A stretch of 5,402 nt of DNA from an uncultured Lachnospiraceae bacterium (GCA_902767065.1 CACXFW010000400.1:1-5402); one strand, 5' to 3'. Positions 1 to 5,402 are shown, numbered from the stretch's first letter. Notes: generated by a model from the letters alone, not told the origin. Numbers and translations: made by a program.

Positions 1-45
1 ATCCCTGCTCGATTTCTTTGGATCGGAATCAACTAATATACTCGA

Positions 46-279
46 TCAGTCACGGAAATCAAAGAAATTCTTTACCGGAACGTTCAGGACTTCCGCGATA
101 TCGAAGAGCTTTTCAAGTGAGATAGAGGTAGGCATATTCGGCGCTTCCAGGTTACTGATATGAGTACGGCTCAGATTGACAGCCTCAGCAAGTGCCTGCT
201 GGGTAATCCCCTTGAGCTTCCTGTAATAGGCAATCGTAAGTCCAAGCTGCTTATACTGGTTGACTCTTTGCTCAGTCAT
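46..279 (-). CDS. Small XRE-family (Cro/C1-type) helix-turn-helix transcriptional regulator
   Basis: A 77-residue protein consisting almost entirely of one Cro/C1-type DNA-binding domain. The helix-turn-helix core is at residues 25-46, beginning ITQQALAEAVNLS and continuing through RTHISNLE, the classic pattern of a scaffold helix, a turn and a recognition helix. The later SLEKLFDIAEVLNVPVKNFF stretch is the usual fourth and fifth helices of the fold. There is no second domain for ligand binding, dimerisation or proteolysis, so it is probably a stand-alone DNA binder. The ATG start (complement of 277-279) is supported by a strong AAGGAGG site at 294-288 with an 8-base spacer. The stop is TGA, close to the window edge. 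It is divergent from the DJ-1-like gene, and the AT-rich region between them is the natural place for an operator. Target genes cannot be deduced. The fold assignment is secure; the biological role is unknown. Confidence 0.9.
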   Translation of the reverse strand: MTEQRVNQYKQLGLTIAYYRKLKGITQQALAEAVNLSRTHISNLEAPNMPTSISLEKLFDIAEVLNVPVKNFFDFRD

Positions 280-361
280 AATAGAATCCTCCTTCCAGGC
301 AACGCCTTCCCATCGCCTTAATACATGCTAAACATCGATATCTTATCACATGAAAAGGTGA

Positions 362-390
362 ATATCTACAGGAAAGTTAACATTTTTCAA
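362..390 (-). promoter_or_regulatory. Candidate sigma-A-type promoter for the XRE regulator gene
   Basis: On the minus strand a -35-like TTGAAA (390-385) is separated by 17 bases from a -10-like AGATAT (367-362), placing transcription start near 355 and leaving a leader of about 75 bases before the regulator's ATG. The surroundings are clearly more AT-rich than the flanking genes, as expected of a promoter region. Two direct copies of TTTATTCA (395-402 and 406-413) lie one helical turn apart just upstream of the -35. An imperfect TCAC-N8-GTGA dyad (346-361) lies over the predicted start point. Either could be an operator, possibly for autoregulation by the XRE protein; that is inference. Confidence 0.4.
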
Positions 391-419
391 GCAGTTTATT
401 CATACTTTATTCAAATTTT

Positions 420-500
420 GCCGCGTGAACCGGAGTGGCTCCGGAGCGGCCTAAGACGTGGCAGCCGCATGGGCTAAAAGCGCGGGTGCTGAATAGTTAC
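420..500 (+). repeat. Left copy of a structured repeat ending in a 17-base conserved core
   Basis: The core GGGTGCTGAATAGTTAC (484-500) is repeated exactly, in inverted orientation, at 5322-5338. Upstream of it are two potential hairpins. One pairs AGCC (463-466) with GGCT (472-475). The larger one (420-450) pairs GCCGC (420-424) with GCGGC (446-450) and CCGGAG (430-435) with CTCCGG (439-444) around a 3-base loop. The order core, small hairpin, two-part hairpin matches the right copy, although the hairpin sequences differ. The element is GC-rich and starts abruptly after AT-rich intergenic DNA, ending about 30 bases before the DJ-1-like start codon. The boundaries are my estimate; only the 17-base core is an exact repeat. 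Confidence 0.55.
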
Positions 501-532
501 AAAGAAACAAGGTTTCAGAAAGGAGAAAAACG

Positions 533-1090
533 ATGGAAAGAATCTATGTTTTTGCGGCGCAGGGACTTGAGGAAATCGAGTGTCTGACACAGGTCGATCT
601 GCTCAGGAGGGCGGGATTCGAGGTTGTCGTTGCTGCTGTGGGGGGAGACCTGAAGATCCGCGGCTCCCACGGGATCTTATTTGACGCGGATGTGAAGATC
701 GAGGATGCTGATCTTTCGGATGCGAGAGCGCTGGTCCTTCCGGGCGGGATGCCGGGGACGCTGAACCTTATGAATGACCAGACCCTTGCCCGGGCGCTGA
801 AGAAGGCTGCCGGGACCCAAACCCTGATCTGCGCAATCTGCGCGGCGCCAAGAATCCTTGGGGCGCTGGGGCTTCTGGAAGGTCACAGTGCAACCTGCTA
901 TCCGGGATGTGAGGAGTTTCTCACAGGCGCGAAGACCACGAAGCATGAGGTAGAGGTTTCCGGACAGTTCGTGACCAGCCGCGGAGTCGGGACCGCAATT
1001 CCGTTTGCCCTGAAGATCATTTCGCTCCTGAAAGGGGAAGAGGAAGCCGAAAAGATGAAAAACTCAATTGTATTCAACATATCCCTGTGA
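533..1090 (+). CDS. DJ-1/PfpI (YajL/ThiJ-like) superfamily protein
   Basis: A 185-residue single-domain protein of the DJ-1 superfamily, close to the usual 180-190 residues. Hallmarks are all present. GLEEIE (11-16) supplies the conserved acidic residue, Glu16, which in DJ-1 hydrogen-bonds the reactive cysteine. VLPGGMPG (68-75) is the glycine-rich turn. Cys103 in AICAAP (101-106) is the nucleophile-elbow cysteine. TSRGVGTA (148-155) is the typical C-terminal signature. Relatives act as redox-sensitive chaperones or have been proposed as glyoxalase/deglycase enzymes, and the exact activity is disputed in the family, so no gene symbol is given. It lacks a signal peptide and should be cytoplasmic. 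The start is fixed by AAAGGAG (519-525) with a 7-base spacer. A stress role would suit its place beside chaperone and protease genes, but that link is inference. Confidence 0.9.
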   Translation: MERIYVFAAQGLEEIECLTQVDLLRRAGFEVVVAAVGGDLKIRGSHGILFDADVKIEDADLSDARALVLPGGMPGTLNLMNDQTLARALKKAAGTQTLICAICAAPRILGALGLLEGHSATCYPGCEEFLTGAKTTKHEVEVSGQFVTSRGVGTAIPFALKIISLLKGEEEAEKMKNSIVFNISL

Positions 1091-1096
1091 TATACT
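1068..1096 (+). promoter_or_regulatory. Candidate extended -10 promoter for the tig-clpP-clpX-engB unit
   Basis: TATACT (1091-1096) matches five of six bases of a sigma-A -10 box and is preceded by TGA, giving a full TGN extended -10. A poor -35, TTGTAT (1068-1073), lies at the ideal 17-base spacing; weak -35 boxes are typical of extended -10 promoters. The TG of the motif is part of the TGA stop of the DJ-1-like gene, so the promoter is embedded in its 3' end. The predicted start, near 1103, gives a leader of about 43 bases before the tig ATG. I see no CIRCE inverted repeat and no CtsR-type heptad repeat here. Confidence 0.45.
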
Positions 1097-1145
1097 GTTT
1101 TGACGGTTGTAAACTGACGATATCCAATGTAAGGAGCAAGATTTC

Positions 1146-1301
1146 ATGAACGTAACAGTTGAAAAGAAAGATCATAATATGGCAGTTCTGACGATCGAGA
1201 TTCCGGCAGAGAAGTTTGCCTAGGCGATTGAGAAGGCATATCTGAAACAGAAGAACAGGATTTCCGTCCCCGGCTTCCGGAAGGGCAGAGCCCCCAGAAG
1301 G
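1146..1301 (+). pseudogene. tig: 5' end of tig (codons 1-52) interrupted by an in-frame TAG stop
   Basis: From the ATG at 1146 the frame reads as a normal trigger factor N-terminus: MNVTVEKKDHNMAVLTIEIP, then AEKFA, a TAG codon (1221-1223, codon 26), and AIEKAYLKQKNRISV. The ribosome-docking signature GFRKGRAP follows at residues 43-50. The start has a good AAGGAG (1131-1136) with a 9-base spacer. On both sides of the TAG the frame is conserved and in register, so this is a single substitution rather than a frameshift. CAG, GAG or AAG would each become TAG by one change. If read as a stop, it yields a 25-residue peptide. The nearest downstream in-frame ATGs are at 1302 and 1314; both lie after the docking loop, so a restarted product would lack it. 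It could be a true nonsense mutation, a sequencing or assembly error, or a suppressed codon; the sequence alone cannot decide. Confidence 0.85.
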
Positions 1302-2489
1302 ATGATCCAGAAGATGTACGGAGCAGCCGTTTTCTTTGAAGAAGCGGCGAATATCCTCCTTCAGTCGACCTACGAGGATGCCGCGAAAGAGAGCGGTGAG
1401 CAGATTGTCTCACGCCCGCAGATTGATATTACACAGATCGAAGAGGGAAAGCCTTTTATTTACACTGCGACTGTTGCGCTGAGGCCTGAGATTACGCTCG
1501 GCCAGTATAAGGGTGTTGAGATCCCGAAGAAGGAGATCACGGTTTCCGAAGAGGAGATCATGGCTGAGATCGACAAAGAGCGTGAGCAGAACGCGCGCGA
1601 CATCGATGTGGATGACCGTGCGGTTTTGAACAATGACCGCATCAAGCTGGATTTCGACGGCTCGGTGGACGGAGAAGCGTTTGAAGGCGGAAAGGCGGAA
1701 GACTTTGACCTGACGGTCGGATCCGGCTCATTTATTCCGGGCTTTGAAGATCAGATCATCGGAAAGAATATCGGGGAAGAATTTGACGTGAACGTGACCT
1801 TCCCTGAGGATTACCACGTGGAAGAACTCAGGGGCAAGAGTGCGGTATTCAAGTGCAAGGTGAAGAGCATTTCCGAGCATCAGGTTCCTGAGCTCAACGA
1901 CGACTTTGTACAGGATGTCTCCGAGGTCAACACGGTAGAGGAGTACAAGGCTGACGTCGAGAAGAAGATCAGGGAGCGCAAGGAAGCTGCACGGAAGACG
2001 GAGATTGAGACCATTGCCGTCCGCGAAGCCGTGAAGAACGCCACGATGGATGTACCTGAAGAGATGATCAATGAACAGGCCCAGAGGCTGGCGGATGAGT
2101 ATGCGCAGAGATTCCAGTCCCAGGGCATGACGATGGAGCAGTATTTCCAGATCACCGGGATGAATCCTCAGTCGTTCCGGGAACAGATGAAGCCGCAGGC
2201 AATGGAACGCATCCGGAACAGTCTGCTGCTTGAAGCGGTTGTAAAGGCGGAGAACATCGAGATCTCGGATGAGACCCTCGATGAGGAACTTGGCAGGATG
2301 GCGGAAGCCTACCGGATGGAAAAGGAAAAGCTCGACGATCTGATGGGCGAGGAAGGGAAAGACCAGCTGAAGAAAGACCTGGCGGTACAGGAGGCAGCGA
2401 AGCTGATCGCACAGACGGCCGTCGAGGTTGAGATGAGCGAGGAGCCGGAAGAGAAGGTTGATCTTGAGGAGACTCCGGCTGAGAACTGA
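1302..2489 (+). CDS. tig: Trigger factor, ribosome-associated chaperone and prolyl isomerase (main uninterrupted part)
   Basis: Trigger factor binds the ribosome at the polypeptide exit, shields nascent chains and isomerises prolyl bonds. Counting from the original ATG at 1146 the gene has 447 sense positions, near the family norm of about 425-450. This open part holds the rest of the N-terminal domain ([13 protein letters not shown] onward), the FKBP-type isomerase domain at about residues 156-242 of the full frame with its [11 protein letters not shown] segment (192-202), and the long helical C-terminal substrate-cradling domain (about 243-425). An acidic tail rich in Glu ends the protein. 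The coordinates given start at the first ATG after the in-frame TAG. ATG 1302 has no properly spaced ribosome site; ATG 1314 has AGAAGGA (1296-1302) at an 11-base distance and is the better restart. Either would lose the GFRKGRAP ribosome-docking loop. Only 23 bases separate it from clpP, so the two are likely co-transcribed. The family assignment is certain; whether a functional protein is made is not. Confidence 0.9.
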   Translation: MIQKMYGAAVFFEEAANILLQSTYEDAAKESGEQIVSRPQIDITQIEEGKPFIYTATVALRPEITLGQYKGVEIPKKEITVSEEEIMAEIDKEREQNARDIDVDDRAVLNNDRIKLDFDGSVDGEAFEGGKAEDFDLTVGSGSFIPGFEDQIIGKNIGEEFDVNVTFPEDYHVEELRGKSAVFKCKVKSISEHQVPELNDDFVQDVSEVNTVEEYKADVEKKIRERKEAARKTEIETIAVREAVKNATMDVPEEMINEQAQRLADEYAQRFQSQGMTMEQYFQITGMNPQSFREQMKPQAMERIRNSLLLEAVVKAENIEISDETLDEELGRMAEAYRMEKEKLDDLMGEEGKDQLKKDLAVQEAAKLIAQTAVEVEMSEEPEEKVDLEETPAEN

Positions 2490-2512
2490 ACGGAAAGAAA
2501 GGACTGTCTGAA

Positions 2513-3094
2513 ATGGCGCTGATTCCATATGTGATCGAGCAGACTTCCCGCGGGGAGAGGTCTTATGATATCTATTCAAGGCTTCTGAAGGACAGGATCA
2601 TCTTCCTGGGCGAGGAGGTCACGGATGTGTCGGCTAATATTATCGTAGCCGAGCTTCTGTTCCTGGAGTCGGAGGATCCGAACAAGGATATCCACCTGTA
2701 TATCAACAGCCCGGGAGGATCAGTGTCCGCCGGCTGGGCGATCTATGATACGATGCGCTACATCAAGTGTGATGTTTCGACGACGTGTATCGGCATGGCG
2801 GCCAGCATGGGCGCGTTTCTCCTGGCGGGAGGAACGAAGGGGAAGCGTTATTCCCTTCCGAATTCCCGGATCATGATTCACCAGCCTTCCGGAGGAACGC
2901 AGGGGCAGGCGAGTGATATCAAGATCCAGGCGGAACAGATCATTGAAACCAGAAAGAGATTAAACCAGTATCTGGCGGAAAACTGCGGTCAGCCGATCGA
3001 GGTGATCGAGCGTGACACGGAGCGGGATCACTGGATGGACGCCGGGGAAGCAAAGGCGTATGGCCTGATTGATCAGGTTGTGACTTCCAGGTAA
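2513..3094 (+). CDS. clpP: ATP-dependent Clp protease proteolytic subunit ClpP
   Basis: The serine peptidase barrel of the Clp protease. Two heptameric rings enclose the active sites and degrade proteins threaded in by ClpX or ClpC. The 193-residue length is normal. The catalytic triad is visible as Ser98 in GMAASMGA, His123 in MIHQPSGG and Asp172 in TERDHWMD. The substrate-strand motif [12 protein letters not shown] (63-74) is intact, and the N-terminus ([24 protein letters not shown], with a short propeptide typical of the family) matches Firmicutes ClpP. The start is supported by AAAGGA (2498-2503) with a 9-base spacer. It sits 23 bases after tig, and its cognate unfoldase gene clpX follows after a 115-base gap. 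The hydrophobic pockets that receive the ClpX docking loop should be conserved but cannot be judged from sequence motifs alone. No anomaly seen. Confidence 0.98.
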   Translation: MALIPYVIEQTSRGERSYDIYSRLLKDRIIFLGEEVTDVSANIIVAELLFLESEDPNKDIHLYINSPGGSVSAGWAIYDTMRYIKCDVSTTCIGMAASMGAFLLAGGTKGKRYSLPNSRIMIHQPSGGTQGQASDIKIQAEQIIETRKRLNQYLAENCGQPIEVIERDTERDHWMDAGEAKAYGLIDQVVTSR

Positions 3095-3098
3095 AAAG

Positions 3099-3198
3099 CC
3101 GGATCCCGTTCGAAAGTACGGGTCTTGAGTGGACGAAGCAGTTTCGATTACGGGACCTGAATCCGGACGGATATTGTCAGAAATAAACTGTTGTTTAT
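3099..3198 (+). other. Structured clpP-clpX intergenic RNA segment
   Basis: The gap between clpP and clpX is long for this operon and full of pairable segments. CCCGT (3105-3109) can pair with ACGGG at 3118-3122, extended by GA (3102-3103) with TC (3123-3124) around one bulged T, or with a second ACGGG at 3150-3154. The second fold would sit inside an outer CCGGAT (3099-3104) and ATCCGG (3161-3166) stem. The two folds exclude each other. A separate perfect AT-rich dyad, ATAAAC (3183-3188) and GTTTAT (3193-3198) with a TGTT loop, ends directly at the clpX ribosome site. None of the hairpins is followed by a T-run, so this does not look like a terminator. It could be an RNA processing site, a translational control element or chance. 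Confidence 0.35.
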
Positions 3199-3209
3199 AG
3201 AGGAGAGAG

Positions 3210-4520
3210 ATGGCAGGAAAGAATTTTGATAAGATCAGATGCTCCTTCTGCAATAAGACGGAGGATCAGGTGCGCAAGCTGATCGCAGGCCCGGGCGGTG
3301 TCTATATCTGTGATGAGTGCATTGACGTCTGCTCGGAGATTCTGGAGGATGAGCTGGCAGAGGAAGATCTGGATACGGTGCACAGTGAGATCAATCTGCG
3401 TACGCCGAAGGAGATCAAGTCCTTTCTGGACGAGTATGTCATCGGACAGGAGGAAGCAAAGAAGACCCTGTCCGTGGCGGTTTATAACCACTACAAGAGA
3501 GTTCTTTCCAACACCTCCTCCTCCGGCGATGCGGTTGAACTCCAGAAGAGCAATATCCTGATGCTCGGACCGACCGGTTCGGGGAAAACGTACCTTGCCC
3601 AGACATTGGCGAAGATGCTGAATGTCCCGTTCGCGATTGCGGACGCAACCTCTCTTACAGAGGCGGGATATGTCGGCGAGGATGTGGAGAACATCCTTCT
3701 GAAGCTGATCCAGGCAGCGGATTATGATATCGACAGAGCCCAGAGAGGAATCATCTATATCGATGAGATTGATAAAATCACCCGCAAGAGTGAGAACGTA
3801 TCGATCACGAGAGACGTGTCCGGCGAAGGCGTGCAGCAGGCGCTTTTAAAGATCGTCGAGGGGACGGTGGCGTCCGTTCCGCCCCAGGGCGGGAGGAAGC
3901 ATCCGCATCAGGAACTCATCCAGATCGATACGACCAATATCCTCTTTATCTGCGGAGGGGCCTTTGAGGGTCTGGATAAGATTATCGAGAACCGGATGGA
4001 TACGAAGTCCATGGGATTTCTCGCCGAGATCGCTCAGAAGCGGGAAGAGAACATCGGGGAGCTTTTGAAAAATGTACTCCCGCAGGATCTGATCCGGTTT
4101 GGGCTGATCCCGGAATTCATCGGACGTGTCCCGATCGTGGTGAGTCTGAACGCCCTTGACCGGGATGCCATGATCCGGATCCTGACCGAGCCGAAGAATG
4201 CGATTATCCGGCAGTATCAGAGGCTGTTTGAGCTGGACGGCGTTCAGCTGACCTTTGAGGAGGACGCGGTCGCCGAGATCGCGGACAAGACAATCGAACG
4301 CAAGATCGGCGCCAGGGGCCTGAGATCGATCATCGAAGGAGCGATGCTTGACGTGATGTATGAGATTCCGAGCCAGAAGGGGATCAAAGGCTGCGTGATG
4401 ACGAAGGCGGCGGTTGACGGAGAGCAGGCGCCGACGCTGATCTATGCGGAATCCGAATTGCCCGGGGCAGAACAGCCGCGCCGCGGCAGGAAGAAGAACA
4501 CGCTGGAGGAGACCGCCTGA
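3210..4520 (+). CDS. clpX: ATP-dependent Clp protease ATP-binding subunit ClpX
   Basis: A hexameric AAA+ unfoldase that recognises tagged substrates and feeds them into ClpP. The 436 residues are usual length. An N-terminal zinc-binding domain carries Cys11, Cys14, Cys34 and Cys37 as two CXXC pairs. The ATPase core has Walker A GPTGSGKT (120-127), pore-1 loop GYVG (153-156), Walker B IIYIDEID (181-188), the RKH substrate loop (229-231), the arginine finger Arg306 in EFIGRVP and sensor 2 GARGLR (367-372). The loop that docks on ClpP, normally IGF followed by Gly, reads MGF-Leu here (268-271). The C-terminal tail is basic then acidic. A short-spaced AGAGGAG (3199-3205) precedes the ATG at 3210, which gives the expected N-terminus. 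It follows clpP, its partner, and runs almost directly into engB. The assignment is certain. Confidence 0.98.
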   Translation: MAGKNFDKIRCSFCNKTEDQVRKLIAGPGGVYICDECIDVCSEILEDELAEEDLDTVHSEINLRTPKEIKSFLDEYVIGQEEAKKTLSVAVYNHYKRVLSNTSSSGDAVELQKSNILMLGPTGSGKTYLAQTLAKMLNVPFAIADATSLTEAGYVGEDVENILLKLIQAADYDIDRAQRGIIYIDEIDKITRKSENVSITRDVSGEGVQQALLKIVEGTVASVPPQGGRKHPHQELIQIDTTNILFICGGAFEGLDKIIENRMDTKSMGFLAEIAQKREENIGELLKNVLPQDLIRFGLIPEFIGRVPIVVSLNALDRDAMIRILTEPKNAIIRQYQRLFELDGVQLTFEEDAVAEIADKTIERKIGARGLRSIIEGAMLDVMYEIPSQKGIKGCVMTKAAVDGEQAPTLIYAESELPGAEQPRRGRKKNTLEETA

Positions 4521-4526
4521 GAGCAG

Positions 4527-5252
4527 ATGAAGATCAGAAGCGCTGAACTGAAAACAGTATGCGGCTATACCAGCGTTTTGCCGTCTTCCTTTCTTCCGGA
4601 GATTGCATTTGCCGGCAGATCCAACGTCGGCAAGTCTTCCCTGATAAACGCGCTGATGCAGCGAAAACGCCTTGCCCGGGTCGGGGAGACGCCCGGCAAG
4701 ACCAGGACGATCAATTTCTATGAGGTCGATGCCCTGGCCAGGTGGACGGAGGCGGGGAATCCGGACGGCGCAAAGAGGCCCGGAACGGGTCTGGAGGATC
4801 CGGCGGGGGCATCTTCCCCTGGAGTGGAAGGGCCCGTACGGTTTTGCCTTGTCGACCTTCCCGGCTACGGGTACGCGAATGTCCCGCCGGAGGAAAAGGC
4901 GAGATGGGGGAAGATGATTGAGCGCTACCTGAGAAGCGACTCAGACCTTCGGGCCGTATTCCTCCTGGTGGATATCCGCCATGAGCCGAATGCGAATGAC
5001 CGGCAGATGTACGACTGGATTGTGCGAAGCGGCCATACCCCTGTTCTGATCGCGACGAAGGCGGATAAGCTCAAGCGCAGCAAGACCGGTGCGCAGATGA
5101 AGGCGATCCGGGACGGCCTGAACGCCCCGAAGGGAAGTGTGGTCTATCCTTTTTCCGCCCTGAACGGAAGCGGCAGGGAAGAGATCTGTGCCAGGATCTG
5201 TGAACTGCTGGCGGATCAGCGGGTGAAGGATGGCGATGGAGCCGGCAGCTGA
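4527..5252 (+). CDS. engB: Ribosome biogenesis GTP-binding protein EngB (YihA/YsxC) with an unusual internal insertion
   Basis: A TRAFAC-class GTPase needed for late assembly of the 50S subunit. Motifs run in order: G1 GRSNVGKSS (30-38), the switch I region TPGKTRTINFY (55-65), G3 DLPGYGYA (110-117), G4 TKAD (177-180) and G5 SAL (210-212). The protein is 241 residues, while family members are usually about 190-210. The excess lies mainly at residues 69-102, a Gly/Pro/Ala-rich stretch between the strand ending INFYEV and the strand RFCLVDLPG, where relatives have a tight turn. The start is six bases after the clpX stop and gives the expected MKI-type N-terminus. The only strong ribosome site, GGAGGAG (4505-4511), is 15 bases away inside clpX, so translation is probably coupled to clpX. 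Lon protease genes found between clpX and ysxC in some relatives are absent. The family assignment is certain. Confidence 0.96.
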   Translation: MKIRSAELKTVCGYTSVLPSSFLPEIAFAGRSNVGKSSLINALMQRKRLARVGETPGKTRTINFYEVDALARWTEAGNPDGAKRPGTGLEDPAGASSPGVEGPVRFCLVDLPGYGYANVPPEEKARWGKMIERYLRSDSDLRAVFLLVDIRHEPNANDRQMYDWIVRSGHTPVLIATKADKLKRSKTGAQMKAIRDGLNAPKGSVVYPFSALNGSGREEICARICELLADQRVKDGDGAGS

Positions 5253-5260
5253 AGGGATAG

Positions 5261-5306
5261 AACGTGCGGTTGCAATTCCGGAGTCAGATCCGGAAGCCGC
5301 ACGTTT
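5261..5306 (+). terminator. Probable rho-independent terminator after engB
   Basis: Eight bases after the engB stop, AACGTGCGG (5261-5269) pairs perfectly with CCGCACGTT (5297-5305). Inside it TTCCGGA (5276-5282) pairs with TCCGGAA (5289-5295) around a 6-base loop, with an internal bulge of six bases on the left and one on the right. The stem runs into TTTATGTTATAT, which is T-rich but not a clean T-run, so termination may be partial. The position at the end of the operon supports the call. The reverse strand has no T-rich tail, so it is oriented for the plus strand. Confidence 0.7.
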
Positions 5307-5321
5307 ATGTTATATGTAAGG

Positions 5322-5402
5322 GTAACTATTCAGCACCCCCATTGCTCAGAACACTTCGTGTTCTTCGCTGTGGGCGGACAGAGCGGTTTCACCGCTTGTC
5401 CG
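5322..5402 (-). repeat. Right copy of the structured repeat, inverted and cut by the window edge
   Basis: GTAACTATTCAGCACCC (5322-5338) is the exact reverse complement of 484-500. It is followed by a perfect 7-base-pair hairpin AGAACAC (5348-5354) with GTGTTCT (5358-5364), and then by a two-part hairpin reaching the last base of the window. In that second hairpin CGGACA (5375-5380) pairs with TGTCCG (5397-5402), and GCGGT (5383-5387) pairs with ACCGC (5391-5395). The outer arm may continue beyond the window, since GTGGG precedes 5375 and its partner would lie past 5402. The layout (core, short hairpin, two-part hairpin) mirrors the left copy. No open reading frame is seen here. The true end of the element is unknown. 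Confidence 0.6.

Noticed and set aside
377..406. Plus-strand promoter TTAACA-N18-CATACT for the DJ-1-like gene
   Set aside because: The -10 matches only four of six bases, the spacing is 18, and the 17-base repeat element lies between it and the gene. Too weak to annotate, though some promoter must exist in this region.
1099..1128. Alternative tig promoter TTGACG-N17-TCCAAT
   Set aside because: The -10 is poor, and the predicted start would fall at or inside the AAGGAG ribosome site. The extended -10 at 1088-1096 fits better.
1097..1145. CtsR or HrcA (CIRCE) operator upstream of tig
   Set aside because: I looked for the CtsR heptad tandem repeat and the CIRCE inverted repeat and found neither in the leader.
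1728..2579. A long minus-strand open frame of 283 codons opposite tig
   Set aside because: It is antisense to conserved trigger factor coding sequence, has Leu/Arg-rich low-information composition without a recognisable domain, and has no convincing ribosome site. It is a shadow of the real gene.
4777..4832. Frameshift or fused small ORF as the cause of the EngB insertion
   Set aside because: The frame continues correctly into RFCLVDLPGYGYA on the far side, and both flanks are in register, so it is an in-frame insertion rather than a frameshift or a separate gene.
484..5338. Composite transposon or invertible segment bounded by the 17-base inverted repeat
   Set aside because: The enclosed genes are core housekeeping genes with normal Firmicutes order, there is no transposase or recombinase in the window, and no target-site duplication is visible. 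A dispersed repeat family is the simpler reading.

Overview
The window looks like core chromosomal DNA of a Gram-positive Clostridia-type bacterium, most likely a moderately GC-rich member of the Lachnospiraceae or a close relative. Three things point there. The trigger factor, ClpP, ClpX and EngB/YsxC proteins read as Firmicutes types. Most genes carry purine-rich AGGAG-like ribosome binding sites. The gene order tig-clpP-clpX-engB is a Firmicutes arrangement. The family placement is inferred from protein character and layout; no database was searched.

Layout: a small XRE-type helix-turn-helix regulator (46-279) lies on the minus strand. It is separated by an AT-rich divergent intergenic region from a plus-strand gene for a DJ-1/PfpI-superfamily protein (533-1090). 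A probable extended -10 promoter overlaps the end of that gene. It is followed by trigger factor (tig, 1146-2489), clpP (2513-3094), a 115-base structured gap, clpX (3210-4520) and, six bases later, the GTPase gene engB/ysxC (4527-5252). A terminator-like hairpin (5261-5305) closes the unit. Trigger factor folds nascent chains at the ribosome, ClpXP degrades tagged or damaged proteins, and EngB supports 50S subunit assembly, so this is a protein-synthesis and quality-control cluster.

The main surprises are four. (1) The tig reading frame is intact except for one in-frame TAG at codon 26, upstream of the ribosome-docking loop; no other coding frame in the window contains TAG and none of the other genes stops with it. 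(2) The exact 17-base sequence GGGTGCTGAATAGTTAC (484-500) recurs inverted at 5322-5338. At both sites two potential hairpins lie on the side away from the operon, which suggests an interspersed structured repeat bracketing the block. (3) EngB has a Gly/Pro/Ala-rich insertion of about 33 residues between the switch I region and the DLPG motif. (4) The ClpX loop that docks on ClpP reads MGF-L instead of the usual IGF-G.

I see no tRNA, rRNA, CRISPR array, transposase or phage gene. I do not see a new multi-gene system; the candidates for new biology are the repeat element and the interrupted tig.
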